From: Cenococcum geophilum 1.58
Lineage: Eukaryota > Ascomycota > Dothideomycetes > Gloniales > Gloniaceae
Assembly (NCBI GenBank): GCA_001692895.1
Contig: KV748177.1
Span: forward strand, 5,866,130-5,930,129
Direction of reading: 5' to 3'
Length of the DNA stretch: 64,000 bases
The notes under the pieces were generated by a model. That model was not told the DNA's origin, did no database searches, and saw nothing but the letters and a program-made list of their open reading frames with translations. Position 1 is the stretch's first letter. The number at the start of each line of letters is the position of its first letter. Shown piece by piece: positions 26,530 to 38,762 of the stretch. A program made the translations under genes and the position numbers.

Positions 26530-28751
26530 TATTTAAATTACCTTTTTTTCGCTAGGTATATAAACCCTAAAGATATTCATTAACTAGTACCCTACTAGGT
26601 ATCCAATATAAGCCCTTAGCTTAAGCTTTTGTGTATATAGGATATTATATTTAAGTGGGTAAGCTCTACAGCCGTATGCTTATAGGTGAGCTATATTTAG
26701 CTTTAATGGCGAAAGCCCTAGTGCTAACTAGAGCTTTTTAAAAGGTATTATTTAGCTAAGCTAGGTGCTTAGTGTCTAATTAATTAAATATACTATAGCC
26801 CTAACGATTTCTAGCTAAATCTCTTCTAGTAATTAAGCCTTAATCCATATGCATCGAGACTTAATAATAATTACCCCCCTAGAATGTTTGGTAAAACCGT
26901 TTTAAGACTTTATATATAGGGCCGACTGCTCTAGTAATATTCCTTTTTAGGTCCTCTAGGTGTTAAACTTACTACCTAAAAACATTTTGCCATTAATTTA
27001 GATTATTGCGATTTTAAGGTTATATTAACGTTCTACCCTATTTAAGTATTATATAATTACTTACGTCGTTAACGACTTATAGGCGAAGGTCTTAACCTTA
27101 TTTAAATGCAGGAATTTATTATAGAAATATATTATCTAGATATAACCGTTATACGCCACAATCTCTAAAAATAAGTTAATATGCACTTGGTAGAAGGGTC
27201 TAGTTACCTTACTAGTAGGTAGTCTTCTTAATATAATCTCGTAAGCCTTGCTAATAGCATAGGTCTCGCAGTCAATTGTTACTAGACCTTGAAGTTTTGC
27301 ACTACCTACTTTCTAGGGTAAATGCTCGATCGCGTTAGGTTCTATATAGCCCAGTCTCTTATACTAGAGTCTGCTAGCTACTTCCTAATTAGGAAGGGGG
27401 TTTTACGATTAGATTGCGAATGAGGCCTTACTTAGGGTCTTTAATTGCAGCTTGTTACACCTCAGGGTTAATTAATCACAATGGCGTTCGCAATATGCAA
27501 ACGTCTTATAATCGTTTTTGTATAATAGGTTTGTTTTATTGTCCTACTATATATCCTTCTTATTAAACTTTCTTAGGTAGGCTAAATTTGTATAAAAACC
27601 TAGTATATAAGCTGTGTTAGCTAAGAAGATCTTTCTAGGACCTAATGGTGTCCAGATAGTAATTGCCGCCGTCCCTATACCCTTAACTAGATCTATACCC
27701 GTCCCGGCATATACAAAGTTATCACTTAGTTAGAGCTCGTTAACGAACCTTAATTAATCGTTAATGACGTGTATAGTGGTTCCGTTGTTAAGGATTACGC
27801 TATTGCGTAGCTTATAGTTAGTGCCTGCTTTATAGGCGCCTATTTAATATATATAAAAGGTACTATTATCTTCCTTTTTATCTAGGCTCCGCAGAGCTTC
27901 CTTTTCTAAAAACTACTTCCTAACCTTCTCTAGTATTCGCTTATGCCATTCTAGGGCGTTAGCAATCTTTTCCTTAACCTTCTTAGCCGTCGCTTTATCT
28001 AATTTCCAGTCCTTTAATTAAACTAACTTGTTAATATAAGGACAATCTTAGAACTAGTAAATAGCTCCATAGTAGCACATTGGGGTATCTTTCTTCTATG
28101 CCGTTCTGGAGGTAGTAGTTGGGGCTTTGTTCTTAGGAGCCTCGTCCTTAGGAGCCTTATTAATTGGCTTGCCCTAGAAGCTTACTATATTAGCGCTAAG
28201 CTAATCTCTATTCTTCTACTAGGTAGTCTTTAATTATTAATAGTTCTAATAGACGTCAACTAGTTAATATATAGATATTACATGGTCCTTGGCCTAGTCG
28301 TATTTATTAAATTTAACCCTCCCCGTTAAGGCCTAATTTAGGCCTACTATATGACCTTCACCACACATGCAACCTTACCAAAAGGTAGCGCCACACTCTA
28401 AAACTTACGCATACCCATCTTACCATCAAAAACAATCGATTTTCTAACTCTCAAGACCTAATTCCTACTGCCTAGCGAGCTAGAGGTGGATTTATTTGTC
28501 GTTTTACCCCCTTTCTCCTAATAGAAAAATTTCTCTAAGGGTGGCCCTAGCTTATAAGCGAGGCACGGACAGGAACACTAAAAAAACTACTACTACTACC
28601 ACTAATACCACCAATACCAAAACTATAAAATAGGGGCTAGTTTCCCTACTACCTCTTAGCCTAATCTCCTCAGAAATCTTCTAGTAGGATTAGTAAGGAG
28701 AAAGGGTATAAGGATAGTAAAAACTAGGGGAACCCCCCTATAAGAGACACA

Positions 28752-30136
28752 ATGCCAAGGCCCAGTAGGCCTAAAAAGAAACCTCCTATAGAAATAAGTG
28801 ATAATGAGTCTATATCTATATTCACCTTTTCTGGCCCTTCTCCTTCTCCTGGCCTATTTGGGACAGGAGAAAAAAGAGGACATCCTTAGTCTTCTACTGA
28901 AAAAGAAAACCAAAAACCTGCAAAAAAGACAACTAAACTAATGACTTTTACGGCTGGTATACCTAGTATATCTTTCTCTCCCCTTTCTCCAGAACAACAC
29001 CTATAAAAGGCTTTAGATAGCCTAATCCAGGCCTATAAAGGGCTAGAAGAAGAAGAAGAAGAAGACAAAAAGGAATAAGTTAAACAGCTAGAGGACTATA
29101 CACGTAGTATCCTAGCAGGAGAAAACCCCTTTATAAAAGGAAAAGAAAAGACAAAAGATGTCCTAAAAGGACTAGTTGAAGAAGTAAGAGCTCTCCGTAA
29201 GGAGGTAGCCCCTACTAAAGAAACCTACGCAGAGAGGCTAAAAAGGACCTCCCTACTTCGTCCTCTCTACCCTCCTCATCACTACCATTTCCTACTCCTT
29301 CTACTTCTACTAGAAGTAAGAAAAAGCAGCTATAAGAAAGAAAGCTAGTCCTAATTATAGACCAAAAGGACCAACCTTTAAATACCTTCTCTATACGAAA
29401 CAAAGTTAATTAACTATTTGCATTAAAACTGCAAGTAGAAAAACCGGTTTTAGCATCTATAGCTAGAACTAAAGAAAAATAAAATATTCTCCTTACGACT
29501 ACGGAAGAGTATAATGCAGATTTCCTAGTCAAATATAAGGAAATCTGGCATAACTACTTTACCTTTTAAAGAGAACAAAAACTAGAACCATGGGTTTAAA
29601 TTATAGCCTATAGGGTTCCTACCCTACCTTTCTTAGGAGAAGGAGGCTCTAAGCTTCTAAANGAAGAAATTGAGACTTTTAATCCTATAAGGATACAAGG
29701 ACTACTTAGATGGATCTTATTTAGTGTAAAAAGACACAATCTATAGACCAGATTTGGCTCTATAGTTTTTACTATAGAGAATAAAGAAAAAAGACAAGAA
29801 ATCCTTAAGCAAAAAGAGATATCAATTGCAGGTACAGCTACTAAGGTAGTAAAATACCTCAAAGTCTCTCCTACTACGCAGTGTAATAGCTGCCAAAAAT
29901 TTGGCCATATAGGAGACAGATGCTCTACTAGGGCTTGTAGATATTATGCGGCTGCACATCTATCTAAAGACCATTACTATCCTACCTGCTTAATAAGCGG
30001 CAGGCCTTGCAAGCATACTACCCCTCTTTACATTAATTGTAAAGAAAAACACTTTGCTAATAGCAGAGACTGTAAGAATCTTAGAGCAGCTAAACTAGTA
30101 TATAGTACTAGCGTAGAGGATTCTATGAAAGAATAA
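28752..30136 (+). pseudogene. LINE ORF1 (gag-like, three zinc knuckles), degenerate
   Basis: The first ATG after the leader begins MPRPSRPKKKPP. The N-terminal part is basic and Ser/Pro rich, with an acidic 'LEEEEEEDKKE' run near 29045-29080 and coiled-coil-like sequence to about 29215. A middle domain at about 29400-29860 resembles the RNA-binding part of LINE ORF1p. The C-terminus carries cysteine knuckles: CNSCQKFGHIGDRC (29881-29922), a partly mutated one from 29936, and one near 30035-30075 ending SRDC. At least one 1-base frameshift lies near 29245, several in-frame stops at likely Gln/Trp codons follow, and an N sits at 29662. Full length would be about 460 residues. The family role is RNA binding in the LINE RNP. 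It is far less RIP-mutated than the host copia. Confidence 0.82.
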
Positions 30137-30470
30137 AATTAATAAGAGTCTAGAAGGAGGTAACTCCTACTAGGCTTTTAGGTTAAAAGATAGTAGAGAG
30201 CAAAAGGATAGAAATAAATTGCAAAAGGACAGGGATAGGGGTTAAGATTTCTTACAGTTTTTCTTACCATTTTCTCATTCCCTAGTAGTTGTAGTATCTT
30301 AGTATTTTTACTAGGAAACTATAAACTCCTAATTTAGGGGTTTATAAACTACTAGGACATAGCTACTAGTACATATTAAGCTGCCTAGAAAGGATTTATG
30401 TATATAGAACTATAGCGCNATAGCCNAGAGGCTGCATGCGCAGTATTGTACGTAGTATAATACAACGGAT

Positions 30471-30487
30471 AAAAAAAAAAAAAAAAA
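30471..30487 (+). other. poly(A) tail of the half-LINE
   Basis: Seventeen A residues end exactly at the second copy of the 12-bp target duplication. Two unresolved bases (30419, 30426) lie just upstream. Confidence 0.9.
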
Positions 30488-31254
30488 GGCCTAATTTAGT
30501 AATATTGGCTCTACCGCTAGTAGAAAGTCTCTAATTGCTTAGTCGCCGTCTACGTCTAACAATTTAATCTTTTTATAGTCGTTGTACGTCTTCTCCTACT
30601 GCTATAACCAGGCCTCAAAGTTCTAATTCTTTGGGCCCTTTTTAACCTTAGCGTATTAAGTGGATAGGTAGAGCTAATATGTAGTATTAGTAGGGGCAAC
30701 CCTCTCCTTAAGAGTCACTAGTATGTTATATACCAAGTCAATACCCAGTATATAGGTGTTTAGATGTCTGGCTACTATACCGGTGGTATAGCTTTATAGA
30801 GAAGTTAAGGCTGCCTTCTGCTTCTTATATTCCTTTTTTACTATCTTATACCTCTTACGGAGAATTTAAAGCTCGTCCTTCTTGTCCTTAGAGAGAGCTG
30901 CATATAAGGTTGTTTCTATCTTCACATCTTAAGGCCTAGGAAAGACTGGTTTAATTAATTAGGGTAACTTATCCTTTTTAGTTAAGGGGTTAACGTATTC
31001 CTATACGTCTCCCATCCGGGCTTAAAGCCTAATAAGGTTGATCTATTCGTCCTAATTAGCTTGGCTCGATAATATCACCGTCATAATAATAGCTTGGGTA
31101 GGTAGGTAAGAAGTTATTTTAAAAAGGTGCTTGTAAAAAGCTTAAAGGATTTAATAATAAGTAGTAATTTAATAAGGGGTATAATTAATTAAATAGATTA
31201 ATCAAATTAAATAGTTAAATAGGGGTAATACGGCAAGCAACTCGGGCTTATAAC

Positions 31255-31478
31255 AGTCGATCAGTAGTTAGTGCACCAATTGTAAGAAAAGAATAATAAC
31301 TTTATCTATTAAATGGTGGCTCTAGAGCCTCTATATATACATAGGAAAGGTATAGAAAAAAAGAACGAGAAGGGGGTAGGGGGGTGGTAATAAAAACAAG
31401 GGGTAGGTGACCGAGTCAATGACTAAGTCAATAGGAGGTTACTAAGTCGGTGATAAGATAACCTAATTTAGGTCAACA
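31255..31478 (-). repeat. 5' LTR of copia-B
   Basis: It is a copy of 23550-23797, shorter by about two 'gaccgagtcaat' units and differing by RIP-type transitions. It ends GGTCAACA and is followed by GTATC and more minisatellite. Confidence 0.85.
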
Positions 31479-31483
31479 GTATC

Positions 31484-31884
31484 GTACAGAGTTTCCGTAC
31501 GTAGAGCCTTTGTACGCAAAGTCTTTAATATAGAGTCTTTAATATAGAGCGTTGTGCAGAGCGTCGTGCAGAGTATTATACAGAGCCTCTGTATGTAGAG
31601 CCTCTATACACAAAGCCTTCGTCTGCAGAATCTTTTTATACGCAGTCTTTAATGTAAAGCGTTGTATAGAGCCTATATATTGAGCCTTTATATATAGAGC
31701 CTTTGTATATAAAGCATTTGTATATAGAGCCTCTATATATAAAGTCCCTAATATAGAGCCCCGCGTAAAGCCTTATATTAAACTATATAACTCTATATCT
31801 ATACAGAGCTATTATATATAGAGCCTCTGTATAAAGCTCTATGCGAAGCTCTATATAAATATAGAGTTATATAGTTTAATATAT
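31484..31884. repeat. right part of the 15-bp minisatellite and a terminal inverted repeat
   Basis: Units of the type GTACGCAGAGCCTTT continue from the left array after copia-B, increasingly A/T-converted toward 31760. At 31773-31798 a 26-bp segment (TTATATTAAACTATA...) recurs inverted at 31859-31886, enclosing a few more 'gagcctctgt' units. This makes a potential hairpin with a roughly 60-base loop. Confidence 0.75.
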
Positions 31885-31907
31885 AATAACTTTTTTATCT
31901 ATAATTA

Positions 31908-31943
31908 AAATTTAATAATAATAATATTATTATTATTAAATTT
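31908..31943. repeat. 36-bp perfect palindrome
   Basis: AAATTTAATAATAATAAT followed immediately by its reverse complement, with no spacer. It consists of AAT/ATT triplets and is embedded in A/T-rich DNA just right of the minisatellite. No function is assigned. Confidence 0.85.
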
Positions 31944-33199
31944 AGCTTATTAAGTTTTATATTTTATATCTTAAAAGTATATAGATAGAATGCGTAGTTA
32001 AAAAGTTATTAAGATATAAAAGTTGGCTGTAGTATAGTCGCTTTAGAAAAGGATAATTAATAATAGCAATTTACTAAATCCTTACCTATTTAAATTACTT
32101 TTCTATACTTATATATAATACTACTTATCCTCTATACTATACTACTATTATCTATTTTTTTAAAAGCTATTAAAAGCCTATACTTTTTCTTATTTTAGTT
32201 AGCGCTATAATATATAAAAGGGGAGCTAAAGTGCTTGAAAATACTATTAAAAACACTTCTAAAGCGTCTAAAGAAGTAGACCTTACTATTAAACCTATAC
32301 TACGTATATAAACACTTTTTACTATTATAAAATAATCCAAAGGGTTTAAATATTTATTCTAAATATAACTATATATACTAATACTATAAAGATATTTATT
32401 AATATTTTAGTTATCCTATTTAAAGTCTTTAAATACTAAAAGTTTATTATCTAAAATATATATTAAGCTAATAAATATTATAGCCTTTATTCGTTTTAGC
32501 TTAATTAATTAACTACTATTATTATATTATAAAGTTTAAAGAATCTTATAATACTTAAAGAAGTAAATAATATAGATAAATAGTATAGAGTGGAGGAAAT
32601 AATAGAGGTATGGTTAAAATATATAAGAAAGACTTAGAGGGTTAATCCTATAATTAAATATAAAGCTACTACTATGCTTATTAATACGTCTACTAATACT
32701 AAAATTATTAAAATTACTATAGCTATTTAAGCGGCACTTTAAATAGTAGGTACTTTAACTAAAGTAGTAGTTAATAAAGAGGTAGAGTTCTTTAATAAGG
32801 ATTATAAAGGTATGGTAAGGAAGCTATTTATTACGGCTTATACAAATGCCTCTAAACCAAAGCTTGTAGAATGCTATATTACGAAGATACTAAGCTAAGG
32901 AAAAGGGAAAAAGGGGTCGCCAGGACCGATGTAAATAAATATATAGGGTAAGCCGCCAAGGCGCTAGCTCCAGGCAAGCCAATCGTAGGTCGGCAGAATA
33001 TGGCAGAATTTGGCAGGTAACGTGCGATAGCGCCGTTACACTATTAGTAAAAAGAAGGTATTAACTACAAAAGATATTACTAAATAGTGTAACTATATAC
33101 ACTATCTAAACACTATTACTACCTTTAATAATGCTATAAGAATAAAAAGCATAATCTTATATACTATCTTAAATTTAAATTAAAGTACTACCTAATATA
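31944..33199. other. AT-rich, RIP-eroded interval; no family recognised
   Basis: Almost entirely A/T-converted. Short frames on the plus strand (for example around 32235-32300 and 32590-32900) look coding-like, but no motif or family can be named. A less converted patch at about 32880-33060 holds 'ggcagaatatggcagaatttggcag', similar in style to units at 58990-59055. The left flank of gypsy-4 ends at 33199 and this sequence should continue at 49837. Confidence 0.4.
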
Positions 33200-33619
33200 T
33201 ATTACAGACCTTATATCGGCGGTAGTACGACTACTAAGAAGGGATATAAGCGGGTTAGTTAAGACAGTACGAGAGGCACTAGAACTGATTAAGCTATAGA
33301 ATAAAGGGTAGTTAAGTTATATAACTAGTTACATTACAAGTTTAGAATATAGGAACGTAGGAATATAGGAATACGACGTACTAATGTACCAACGTACCAA
33401 CATACTAAACCCTTTACTATAGGGAGGAGTTATACATTTAAGGACACACGGTCTCTATAGATAGTTTCTCTTCTTTATAGTAAATCTTAGAATATAATTA
33501 GAGTTAATCTATTAGGTAACTACTCTACCAGTTATTAATACGTTGTTAACTTCTTATTTACCTATATACCCAGCCCATTAATAAGTCTACCATAGTATTT
33601 CCTATAAGGCTTCGTTATA
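33200..33619 (+). repeat. 5' LTR of gypsy-4
   Basis: The 420-bp repeat runs from TATTACAGACC to TTCGTTATA. It contains a short tandem of 'gaacgtaggaatataggaat' and 'gtaccaac' units where the other LTR has a slightly different number. It is preceded by ATATA. Confidence 0.85.
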
Positions 33620-36600
33620 TATTTACTACTAAGGTTATAGTATTAATAAAGTTAAACAACATGCTACTAAAAGCAGTAGTTACAACGCCGTTAACGGTAG
33701 CGACTACTTTAGGATTAGGTAATAATACCAGCATAGCAGACACTAACTCTTAACTAGTTACCGTTAGACAGCTATAGGAAATAGTTAATTAATTAATAGA
33801 TAATAATAGGATACTTAAAGAAAGGATTAACGGGATCGGAGCAGCTAAGGTTAAGTTACCCTTAATTAAGTAATTCTTGGGTAAGAAGTTAAAGCTTAAG
33901 GGATTCCTTACGTAAATGCACTTTAAGGTTATATAAGAAGGAGTAAAACTAGGAACGTTTATGGATTAAGTTGCTTACGCAGGACTATTCTTAATAGGAA
34001 GGGCACTTAAGTGGTTTAAACTTTACCTTATAGAGGCAAAGAAGCATAGCATAATAACTACTAACTAGGAGGTACGGTATATATTCTCTAGTTAAAGTGG
34101 GTTTATAGAACGCCTAATATAAATATTTAGAGACCTAGAGGTAACCACTATAGTAAAAAGAAAGCTTTAAAACCTAGTATAAAGGACTTTAGTAATTAAA
34201 TACATAATATAGTTTTAAATATTGACAATATAGGTTAAATGGAATAATAAGGCGCTTATGGCATAATATAAGTAAGGACTTAAGGTAAAAGTCTAGGACG
34301 TAATTATTCTAATAGAAGATGCGGATACTCTTAGGGAATTAATTAATTAAGTAATTAAGATTAATAATAGGATCTACTGAAGAGAGTAGACTAAGAAGGG
34401 TTAGAATAGAGTTCTATAGTTATATAAGGCGTAGGGCACGTAATAATAAAGTTAAAGTTAGAAGCTATAGTATGGCGCAGAGCTAATAGACCTAAGTAGT
34501 ACTAAAGAAAATAGAAAATGAAATAAACGACTATAAAAACCTAGAGGATAAGGATTAAGTAATTAAAGGTCTAAGGAGCAGAGGCTAAACTAGGGATTTT
34601 AGCAGCAGAAGACGTTTAGGCGGACTCTATAGTAAGAAAAATGGTTTAAAGAAAGAGCTTATATAAATTACGGAAAACAGGGTTATTATATTAAAGATTA
34701 TAAAAGTGAGTAGAGTTACTACGTAGTAAAAGGGATAAGACTAGTAGAAGATATATACATATAGAGGGATAATAGTGTACTATAAGAAATAAAAGAATAT
34801 TTAATTAAGAGTTTTGCGTTTTATTATAATAACGTATACCAAATTTATAAAGATACTAAGTATGGCGTAAGCTATTAGCTATAAAAGCTAAAGTTATTAA
34901 AGTTTAGAGGAACTAACGAACTATCTCGCAAATTGGATATTAAGGATAATAAATTTAACGTAGGTAAAATATTTAGTAATAATAAGGCAATAAAGGCAGC
35001 TTACTAGGAGTATATAAACCTTAGAGATATTATAAAAGAGGTAGAGGATAATTCCACTATAAAATAGGGAATATTAGTAGGGATTAAGACCCCACTAGAT
35101 ACGATATTTATTGCTTTATAAGATATAAAAGAAGTAAAACAGTAAACTATTTTGATACTTAATAAAGGTAAAAGGCTAAAGGCTTAAGATTCTTAAGACG
35201 AGATAAGAAATGATTAAGATTCCTAAGATGGGATGAGATAAGCTTAAGGACCTATAATGGACGACAACCAATAGAGCAGAGTAGTAGCTTAGTTTAGTAA
35301 TATATAAATAAGCTTGGGACGAAGTTTCTTAAAGGTATAAGATTCTTAAGACGAGATAAGTAAGATTTAAGACTCTTAAGACGAGATAAGAATACCGCAG
35401 AAGCCTAGTTAGACTAAGGCTAAAGCTAAGCTTAAGATAGAAGTAAGCTTAGGATTAAGAATTCTATAGGACTAAGACTTTAACATATAAATAAGGACCA
35501 TTAAAAAATATAACACTAAGATTAAGAAGTAAGAAGACTTTAAGGATCTACTTATAAGGTAAAAAATAAAAAAAACTATAGAGGAATTTAGACAAAAAAT
35601 CCTTATATAGTAAGAATAGAAACTAGACTAGAGATTTAGTATACTAGGTTATATAAGGGATAAAGCACCTATATAAAGAATTACTAATAGACTTAGGGTA
35701 GGTACGCTAAGAGCTAAATAGCTTACTAAACTAAAACAAGAAGAGGATTTAGGGATCCCTACTAGATTTAAAGAATAATATATAAAGGGCTATTATAATA
35801 TAGTAATAAGAAAATACTTCCTTACGGACAAGCCGTATATACTCTAATAGCTGTACTAAAAGTAGTATAGGCAACGATATAATAATAAGTAGGAAGATTT
35901 TTATATATGGTTGGATAAGTAAGTTATTTAGGACTACCCTATTACGGAAAAGGTAATAAGTTATATTAAAGGAGCCTTAATTATAACGTTAAAGGATCTA
36001 AAGGAATAATTAGAGGACTAGAGAAGTAAGAGGTAAATCTTAGTACTTATAAACAAAGTTATAATATTTAGATTAGTATGGTAAAGATTTAAACTTAAAG
36101 ATAAAGACGAGTTAAGAGTTAACCTAAAGTACCTAGTATACTATACGCTATTATAGATTGCATGCGTGGATAATATATATAAAATGCATAAGAACCTAAA
36201 AGAAAAGAATTGGAAGTGCCTAGTAAGGATATATTAGGCGCTAAATAAGCAATAGTATAGGAATGCTAAATATATATATAGATAGCATCTAATAGAAGTT
36301 TAGGAGTTAGATAACTTAATACTTTAACTAGAAAGATTCCTTATAGAAGAATACTTAGATAAATAATAGTAGTGGGAATGCCTAGAGAACACGTGTCTAT
36401 AGTATATTAAAGATAAAAAGTAAACTAGGCACTAGCTAAAAAAGGAGCTAAGTATAATAGAATTAAGCAGCTAATAGTTAGGAAAAGAGGAGGCCTATAG
36501 GACTAAAGGGAGCCAGTAGTAGAGCTTTAGACCCTTAAAGGAATTTAAGGATAATACCTAAATTTACGAGTTAATTAGTAAAATTAGCAGTTTAAAGTAC

Positions 36601-38535
36601 TAATAGATAGTAGAGTAACGCGGAACTATATTTTATTAGTAGTAGTAAAAAGAATAAGATTACCTTATAGATAGAAAAAACAATCTTACCTATTAGTTAT
36701 AATTTTAGGAGATCTAATAACCTATAAAGGAGGGATTATTAACCTTAAAATAGGACCTATTTAGATAACTATTAAAGGAAGATAAATTAAGATGTCATTT
36801 AATATCCTACTATTAGGACGGGATAAGATAGTATTAGGAATGCCTTAGTTATAGGAATATAATTTAAAGATTAATTAGATTACGGGCTAAGTTAATATTA
36901 GGGATACTTAATAACGCAAGATATGATAATAAACTAAGTTAGTATAGTACTAAGTTGGAGTAATATATAAGAAAACTAAGAAAGGGTTGTCCTATATACT
37001 AAAAAAATACTATAAGTATAGTAAAAAGCTATAGAGCCTAGAAAGTGAAAAGCTAGTAGATTATATAGTATAGGACTATAAGATAGAGTTAAAACTAGGA
37101 ATAAGTCTAAGGTTCTTTCTAACCTATATGCTTACTTAAGAAGAGTTAAGAGCACTTAAAGAGTTTATTTAAGAAAACCTACGGAAAGGATATATTAGAC
37201 TATTGTAGTTATTAGTAGGATATCAAGTACTATTTATACTAAAAAAGAACGGAAAACTTAGACTATGTATTAACTATAGATAGTTAAATAATATTACTTA
37301 AAAGGGTAGGTATTCTTTACCCCTAATTAGCGAAATCTAGAATTAGATAGGTAATGTATAAATCTTTATAAAGATAGATTTAAGATAGGCGTAACATGGC
37401 ATACTGTTACGATGACGATATATTACATGCAAACGCTAGATAAACAAGCATCGGATTTGAAGAATTAATAGCTATATATGGCTGTCGTAGAGACTTAAGA
37501 GGATTGCTAGAGAGCTTAAAGGAATGCAGCTGCGGCCAAATCTATATAGGGGCAATTAGGGCGGATAAACTATCTGCCGAGCGATATTAAATAAGGAAAG
37601 GAAAGCTACGCGTCTAGCGTAGCGCGTGTCGCGGGCAGTCCCGTGACACATACGGGGTTTTGCTTAGTCCCTGGGTTTTGCTCGATTTGAACATCAAAAT
37701 TCGCCAAAATGCCAACTTGGTAGTAAATAATTAGTAAAAACCATCACAAATCATCGCATTGTTGGTAAGGAGTCTTGAAGCAATAAAAATATATATAAGG
37801 TCTATCTAAAGTCGATTTCTAGGTGTTTTAAGGCTTAATTAGCTAGTGTATTTAGCCCCAGTCGCTATTAATTAACTTACCCTCCTTATCTAAGGACTTA
37901 TTATTAGTTATATTATTGTCCTCCTAGTCTTCTTAAAGGTCTTTTAGTAGATCTAAAAGATCTAATATCTTCTTAGCTGTATTCTGAAGTTGCTTAATAA
38001 CGACTTAAGCTGCGGCCTATGCAGAAGAAGACTCTTCTACCTGCTTCCGGAGCGTCTTAGCTGTTAATTAATGCGACTGCCATTGATTAGCCGCTTTAAT
38101 AGCCGCTAATTAGGTCTTAGTAGTGTTCTTCTAGCGAGTAATCTTGGCGGTAGCGTCTAAGGCCTTCTTTGCCTTCTTCGCCACCTTTGTTACGCCCCCT
38201 GCCTCTCTATTATAAAGCGTAAATAACTTCTTTACATTAGCGGCAATTCTTTAAACTTCCTTCCTGGCTTTTACCTGTTCTCTTTTAAGCGTAATTACTA
38301 TTTGGCGCTTTTTCTATAGCTCGTCTCTAGCTATCTTAGCTTTTTCTTTAGCCTTTATAGTAGCTTCCTTAGTAGCAGCAAGTTCCTAAGCCGCCGCTAA
38401 TGTAAGAACTGACTCTTTAGAGAGTACTGTCCGCTTCCGCTTCTTCTTTTCCCGCCTTTTATTGGTATATTACCGCAGCTCTTTATTTTCTACCTATAGC
38501 AACTTAAGATTATCCTCTAAAGATTATAGGTGCTG

Positions 38536-38762
38536 TATATTAGCGACTCAGTTAATTAAGGCATAAGCACGGTAAGAGGGACGCGTAAGCCTGTACAATT
38601 GGATTATCTATAAACGAGAATCTAAAGCTAAAGAAAAGAAAAGAAAAGGATAAGTAGTAACGCGAGGAGTTATATACAATCCCTAGTCACGTAAGAGTTA
38701 CGTAAGCCCTACGTTTACCATAACGTCTACCATAGCTGCCGCTTTCTGCCAGTGCTATAACA
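38536..38762 (-). repeat. 3' LTR of gypsy-3
   Basis: The repeat is about 227 bp and on the plus strand runs TATTAGCGACTCAG...GCTATAACA. It matches 44426-44650 at most positions. Confidence 0.85.

Larger units (their letters stand above)
28342..30487 (+). mobile_element. ORF1-only 'half-LINE' (Tad1-type, non-autonomous)
   Basis: The element is bounded by a 12-bp target duplication GGCCTAATTTAG (28330-28341 and 30488-30499). It ends in 17 A residues (30471-30487), so it was inserted by target-primed reverse transcription. It has a roughly 410-bp 5' leader, one gag-like ORF1 with zinc knuckles (28752-30136), about 335 bp of 3' untranslated sequence, then the tail. There is no endonuclease or reverse transcriptase. 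The leader keeps CpA/TpG and looks little RIP-mutated. Three possibilities: an internally deleted LINE, a separate family like mammalian HAL1, or an aberrant copy of a LINE whose ORF2 was skipped. It lies inside the gag region of copia-B and is on the opposite strand. Confidence 0.85.
23550..31478 (-). mobile_element. copia-B: Ty1/copia LTR retrotransposon fossil
   Basis: A full-length copia element in the minisatellite. It has LTRs at 23550-23797 and about 31255-31478 and a perfect target duplication GTATC (23545-23549 and 31479-31483). On the minus strand: gag from about 31230 to 28000, interrupted by the half-LINE, with a CCHC-type knuckle near 28080-28040; protease near 27790-27740; integrase about 27500-26600; reverse transcriptase about 25500-24500 with its active-site box near 24925; RNase H about 24480-23960, whose last block resembles the family's 'DGLTKAL' motif near 24030. 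It is RIP-mutated with dozens of breaks. It is a different family from copia-A, with no LTR similarity. It hosts MITE-2 and the half-LINE, both younger. Confidence 0.87.

Noticed and set aside
30410-30470. Possible tRNA-derived SINE head before the poly(A) of the half-LINE
   Set aside because: The segment 'agaggctgcatgcgcagta' has no convincing A/B box pair or cloverleaf, and it is simply the 3' UTR of the element.
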